From positions 1 through 8,668 of the forward strand of contig CAZJWP010000099.1 of the NCBI GenBank assembly GCA_964549745.1: DNA of 8,668 nt, in the 5' to 3' direction. The stretch comes from J089 sp964549745. Its GTDB lineage: Bacteria; Fidelibacterota; Marinisomatia; Marinisomatales; J089. Positions 6,039-8,668 of this stretch are shown here, one piece after another. The translations under genes and the position numbers were made by a program. Every line of letters starts with the position of its first letter. Positions within the stretch are counted from its first letter, which is position 1. The notes under the pieces were generated by a model that saw only the letters and a list, made by a program, of their open reading frames with translations, was not told the DNA's origin and did no database searches.

Positions 6039-7028
6039 ATGAAGTATAAGACAAATAATTTGATTGGATTCATTTTGCTGCTTTTTTCTGGCAACACAGC
6101 AATTTTAGCCCAATGTGGCCTAACAATTTCCGGCTTTGCAGATTTTAGATACTCAATGCCTAATAGTGATGAAGAATCCAGTGGTTATGATGTCGGACAG
6201 ATCGAGATCGATCTGGCTACCGGGATTGGAAAGTTTACCAACGTAGAAGCAGCACTGGCCTACGATCCGGATACCGAAGCATTCGGCTCCGGCGCTTTCA
6301 TTATTGATTTTCATCTCTTCGGTAGTGCCGGTGATCATCTTAGATCTGTTGAAGGTCTTAATCATAGTGGAGTTTTAATCGGCCAGTTTGACGTCCCTTT
6401 TGGAATAGATTGGCAGGTCTATCCCTCCATCGATCGTAAATTGGTTTCTGGCCCGCTGGTAGTGGAAAACACCCATGACAGCTGGAATGATATCGGTGTT
6501 CAAGCCTACGTTGAACAACCATTGTATAACTTTGTTGCTTACAGTACAAATGGATTTGGTTATGAATATGAAGACAGTAACGGTACTCCAATGAAAGTCG
6601 AAATGAAAAGTGCACTGGGTGGCAGATTTGGATTTAAGCCCTACGATATGCTGGAAATCGGCGGTTCTTACGCAACTTTCAGAAATAAAGACGGCAAGCC
6701 CGATATGACCATGACCGGAGTAGATTTTCAATTCAACTACGAAAGTCTGGCATTAAAAGGCGAATATATTTCACATGTCCAAGGTTTGGAAACGAAATCC
6801 GTTTCCCATTCAGGATATTATGCCCAGGCTGCGTACGATTTCGGAAAATTCTTCTTGGTTGGCCGGCAAGGCATTTTTTCATCAGACATTGATAGCGAGG
6901 ATTTGACGCGCACTAGTGTTGGAGCTGGTTGGGTATTTACAGAAGGCGCTGAAATTCGAATTGAGCAGCAGCTTAATTCGGAGAATGACGAGAGTTTAAC
7001 GTTTATTCAATTGGTAATTGGATTTTGA
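6039..7028 (+). CDS. Secreted outer-membrane beta-barrel (porin-like) protein
   Basis: A 329-residue protein with a classical Sec signal peptide: Lys at residues 2 and 4, hydrophobic core LIGFILLLF, likely cleavage after Ala24 (AILA/QCG). The Cys at 26 is not in a proper lipobox, because Gln precedes it, so a lipoprotein is unlikely. The mature part is rich in alternating, aromatic-containing strand patterns (for example GFADFRYS, YNFVAYSTNGFGY, LALKGEYISHV, YYAQAAYDFGKFFLVGRQGIF) with Gly/Asp/Asn turns. It ends in FIQLVIGF, a terminal-Phe strand typical of outer-membrane proteins assembled by BamA. The segment VLIGQFDVPFGIDWQVYPSIDRKL recalls OprP/OprO-like porins, but I cannot confirm a family. 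Substrate is unknown. It lies in the che operon between cheW (29 nt upstream) and the MCP (28 nt downstream), which is unusual; it might supply a ligand to the receptor's periplasmic domain, but that is inference. Confidence 0.82.
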   Translation: MKYKTNNLIGFILLLFSGNTAILAQCGLTISGFADFRYSMPNSDEESSGYDVGQIEIDLATGIGKFTNVEAALAYDPDTEAFGSGAFIIDFHLFGSAGDHLRSVEGLNHSGVLIGQFDVPFGIDWQVYPSIDRKLVSGPLVVENTHDSWNDIGVQAYVEQPLYNFVAYSTNGFGYEYEDSNGTPMKVEMKSALGGRFGFKPYDMLEIGGSYATFRNKDGKPDMTMTGVDFQFNYESLALKGEYISHVQGLETKSVSHSGYYAQAAYDFGKFFLVGRQGIFSSDIDSEDLTRTSVGAGWVFTEGAEIRIEQQLNSENDESLTFIQLVIGF

Positions 7029-7035
7029 AAAATCC

Positions 7036-7046
7036 AAAAAAAAAAA
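7036..7046 (+). repeat. Poly-A tract of 11 next to the MCP ribosome-binding site
   Basis: Eleven consecutive A residues lie in the 28-nt gap between the porin stop codon and the MCP start; the last two overlap the Shine-Dalgarno AAGGAG. Such tracts can vary in length by slippage. Confidence 0.9.
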
Positions 7047-7050
7047 GGAG
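7045..7050 (+). promoter_or_regulatory. Shine-Dalgarno site of the MCP gene
   Basis: AAGGAG with a 6-nt spacer before the ATG at 7057, a near-ideal arrangement that fixes the start. Confidence 0.75.
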
Positions 7051-7056
7051 ATAGGA

Positions 7057-8668
7057 ATGAATTTCTTTAAAAACATGAAATTGGGTCCCAAACTGATTAC
7101 AAGTTTTACCATTGTAGCGACTATTGTTGTTGTAGTTGGGCTCATAGGGATAAGGAGTGTAAATAGCTTAGCAAAAGCCGGAGACATCATTACCGGTGAT
7201 AAAGTGCCAATTGCGAATGCTTCTATGGAAGCAATGATCTCCGCCATCTCAGCACGTGATGCTCTGGGAGAATTCCTTTTGTCATGGGACCCTAAAGAAC
7301 TCGATGCCATTGAAAAAGAATTCGACCAGTATGTGTCAGATTACGATTTTTTTACAGATGCTATGATTAATGGTGCTGATCAAAATGGTTTGCATATAAA
7401 TGCGGCCAAGAGTGATGATGTTCGGAGAAAAGTCACTGAAGCCAAAGAAATCCGTGAAAAAATCAAGGATGCTGCTGCTGCTTTGATGAAATCACACCGG
7501 GAACAGTTAATGAAATTAGATGACAACAAAGTCATTGCTAGCGAATCCAGCATGAAATGGATGGAATTGATTGATGAATATTCAAATAAATCAAATGAGG
7601 CCATGGACAAAGTGAAAGAACTCGCCGGACAACAGATAGATGAAGCTATGGAAAATGTGAATAATACCACGTCTTCAAGTATTACATATGTGGTTATTCT
7701 CATGGTACTTGGATTTCTATTAGCATTTGGTCTTGGCATGATTCTTTCCAAAGGTATTTCTGGTGGAATAACCCAAGTCGTGGATACGGCAAAAGCCGTA
7801 TCAGAAGGTGATTTATCAAGATCAATTGAGGTGAACAGCAAAGACGAGATTGGTCTTTTAGCGGATATATTTAATTCGATGATGGACGCCCTAAGACGAA
7901 AAGCCGATGCTTTGCAAAGTATTGCCGATGGTGATATGACCGTTGAAGTACAAGCAGCATCCGAAAAAGACGTACTAGGTTCTTCATTAGTCCATATGAA
8001 GCAAACGATTGTCAATCTTGTTCAGGAAATTAACCAACTTGCTTCTGGTGCTTTAAACGGCAATTTATCTGTCCGTGGACGTGCGGATCAATTTTCCGGA
8101 GATTGGAAGAACCTGATCGTCGGTGTGAATGATTTGATTACTGCTTTTGTTACACCCATTAATGAAACCCGGACGGTCATGGAAAAAATGGCAAATAAGG
8201 ATATACATGTCCGGGTGACCAGAGAATATAAAGGTGACTTCAATGATCTTAAAAACGATGTGAATCGCGCTCTGGAGAATTTTGATACAGCCTTACAGCA
8301 AACGAACAGTGCGGTTTCGCAGATCGCCTCGGCCAGTACGCAAATTGCGAGCGGAAGTCAGTCTATGGCTGAGGGGGCCAATGAACAAGCCAGTTCATTG
8401 GAAGAAGTCTCCAGTAGTTTGGAAGAAATGGCTTCCATGAATTCACAAAATTCACAGAATGCAAGTCAGGCCGCCAAGCTAGCTGAAAACTCTCAGGATA
8501 ATGCAAACCGCGGTAACAAGGCTATGCAGAATATGAGCGGCGCGATTCTTAAAATTAAGGAATCCTCAGATGAAACGGCAAAAATCGTTAAAACAATTGA
8601 CGATATCGCATTCCAGACGAATCTCCTGGCACTCAATGCGGCCGTAGAAGCAGCCCGTGCCGGCGATG
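7057..8668 (+). CDS. Methyl-accepting chemotaxis protein (partial, C-terminus off the right edge)
   Basis: An open reading frame of 537 codons with no stop before the window ends. It has the inner-membrane receptor layout: a short basic N-terminus, TM1 at about 14-32 (LITSFTIVATIVVVVGLIGI), a mostly helical periplasmic sensor at about 35-207 resembling the four-helix-bundle type, TM2 at about 208-230 (YVVILMVLGFLLAFGLGMIL), then a HAMP domain at about 231-283 (AKAVSEGDLSRSIEVNSKDEIG). Further HAMP-like stretches follow: IADGDMTVEV (289-298), LASGALNGNLSV (328-339) and MANKDIHVRV (378-387). The signalling domain has a methylation-helix region (EQASSLEEVSSSLEEM, 443-458) and the hairpin tip FQTNLLALNAAVEAARAGD (519-537), where the window stops. 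The tip binds CheW and CheA. It lies 28 nt after the porin-like gene. The descending helix, methylation sites and any CheR-tethering tail are not visible. Confidence 0.96.
   Translation, partial: MNFFKNMKLGPKLITSFTIVATIVVVVGLIGIRSVNSLAKAGDIITGDKVPIANASMEAMISAISARDALGEFLLSWDPKELDAIEKEFDQYVSDYDFFTDAMINGADQNGLHINAAKSDDVRRKVTEAKEIREKIKDAAAALMKSHREQLMKLDDNKVIASESSMKWMELIDEYSNKSNEAMDKVKELAGQQIDEAMENVNNTTSSSITYVVILMVLGFLLAFGLGMILSKGISGGITQVVDTAKAVSEGDLSRSIEVNSKDEIGLLADIFNSMMDALRRKADALQSIADGDMTVEVQAASEKDVLGSSLVHMKQTIVNLVQEINQLASGALNGNLSVRGRADQFSGDWKNLIVGVNDLITAFVTPINETRTVMEKMANKDIHVRVTREYKGDFNDLKNDVNRALENFDTALQQTNSAVSQIASASTQIASGSQSMAEGANEQASSLEEVSSSLEEMASMNSQNSQNASQAAKLAENSQDNANRGNKAMQNMSGAILKIKESSDETAKIVKTIDDIAFQTNLLALNAAVEAARAGD

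Noticed and set aside
6039..6116. Lipoprotein signal peptide in the porin-like protein (Cys26)
   Set aside because: The residue before Cys is Gln, which does not fit a lipobox; ordinary cleavage after Ala24 fits better.

Overview
The window is a stretch of a Gram-negative bacterial chromosome, probably from a draft or metagenome assembly, because it contains a run of exactly 100 Ns. The Gram-negative call rests on a secreted beta-rich porin-like protein ending in Phe. Base composition is moderate and four of six genes have clear purine-rich Shine-Dalgarno sites (GGAGG, AGAGGA, AAGGAG). No phylum can be assigned safely; something in or near the FCB/Calditrichota-like lineages is only an impression.

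Layout. Minus strand, bases 1-1724: a two-gene two-component operon. A REC-PAS-HisKA_3-HATPase hybrid kinase is followed 19 nt later by a NarL/LuxR-type response regulator that runs off the left edge. Bases 1725-2407 are a non-coding divergent region. It holds a tandem array of ~131-133 bp units with nested inverted repeats, interrupted by the 100-N gap. Plus strand, 2408 to the right edge: a tightly spaced operon. It encodes a large CheA (REC-helical segment-Hpt-Hpt-dimerisation-HATPase-CheW), CheW, a porin-like outer-membrane protein, and a methyl-accepting chemotaxis protein (MCP) cut by the window end at its signalling tip.

How they may work together. The MCP, CheW and CheA form a standard receptor array core. 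The CheA carries its own receiver and two phosphorylatable Hpt domains, which suggests a branched or sink-type phosphorelay and not a minimal CheA-CheY pair. No separate CheY, CheB or CheR is seen, but the operon continues beyond the window. The porin gene between cheW and the MCP is the least expected member. The divergent NarX/NarL-like module, whose kinase has its own N-terminal receiver, may act on gene expression and could be linked to the Che module; that link is inference from position only.

Main points for a second look: the CheA architecture with its unassigned ~130-residue segment, the porin inside a che operon, the nested-dyad repeat array, and the 55-bp identity on both sides of the gap, which looks like an assembly k-mer effect.
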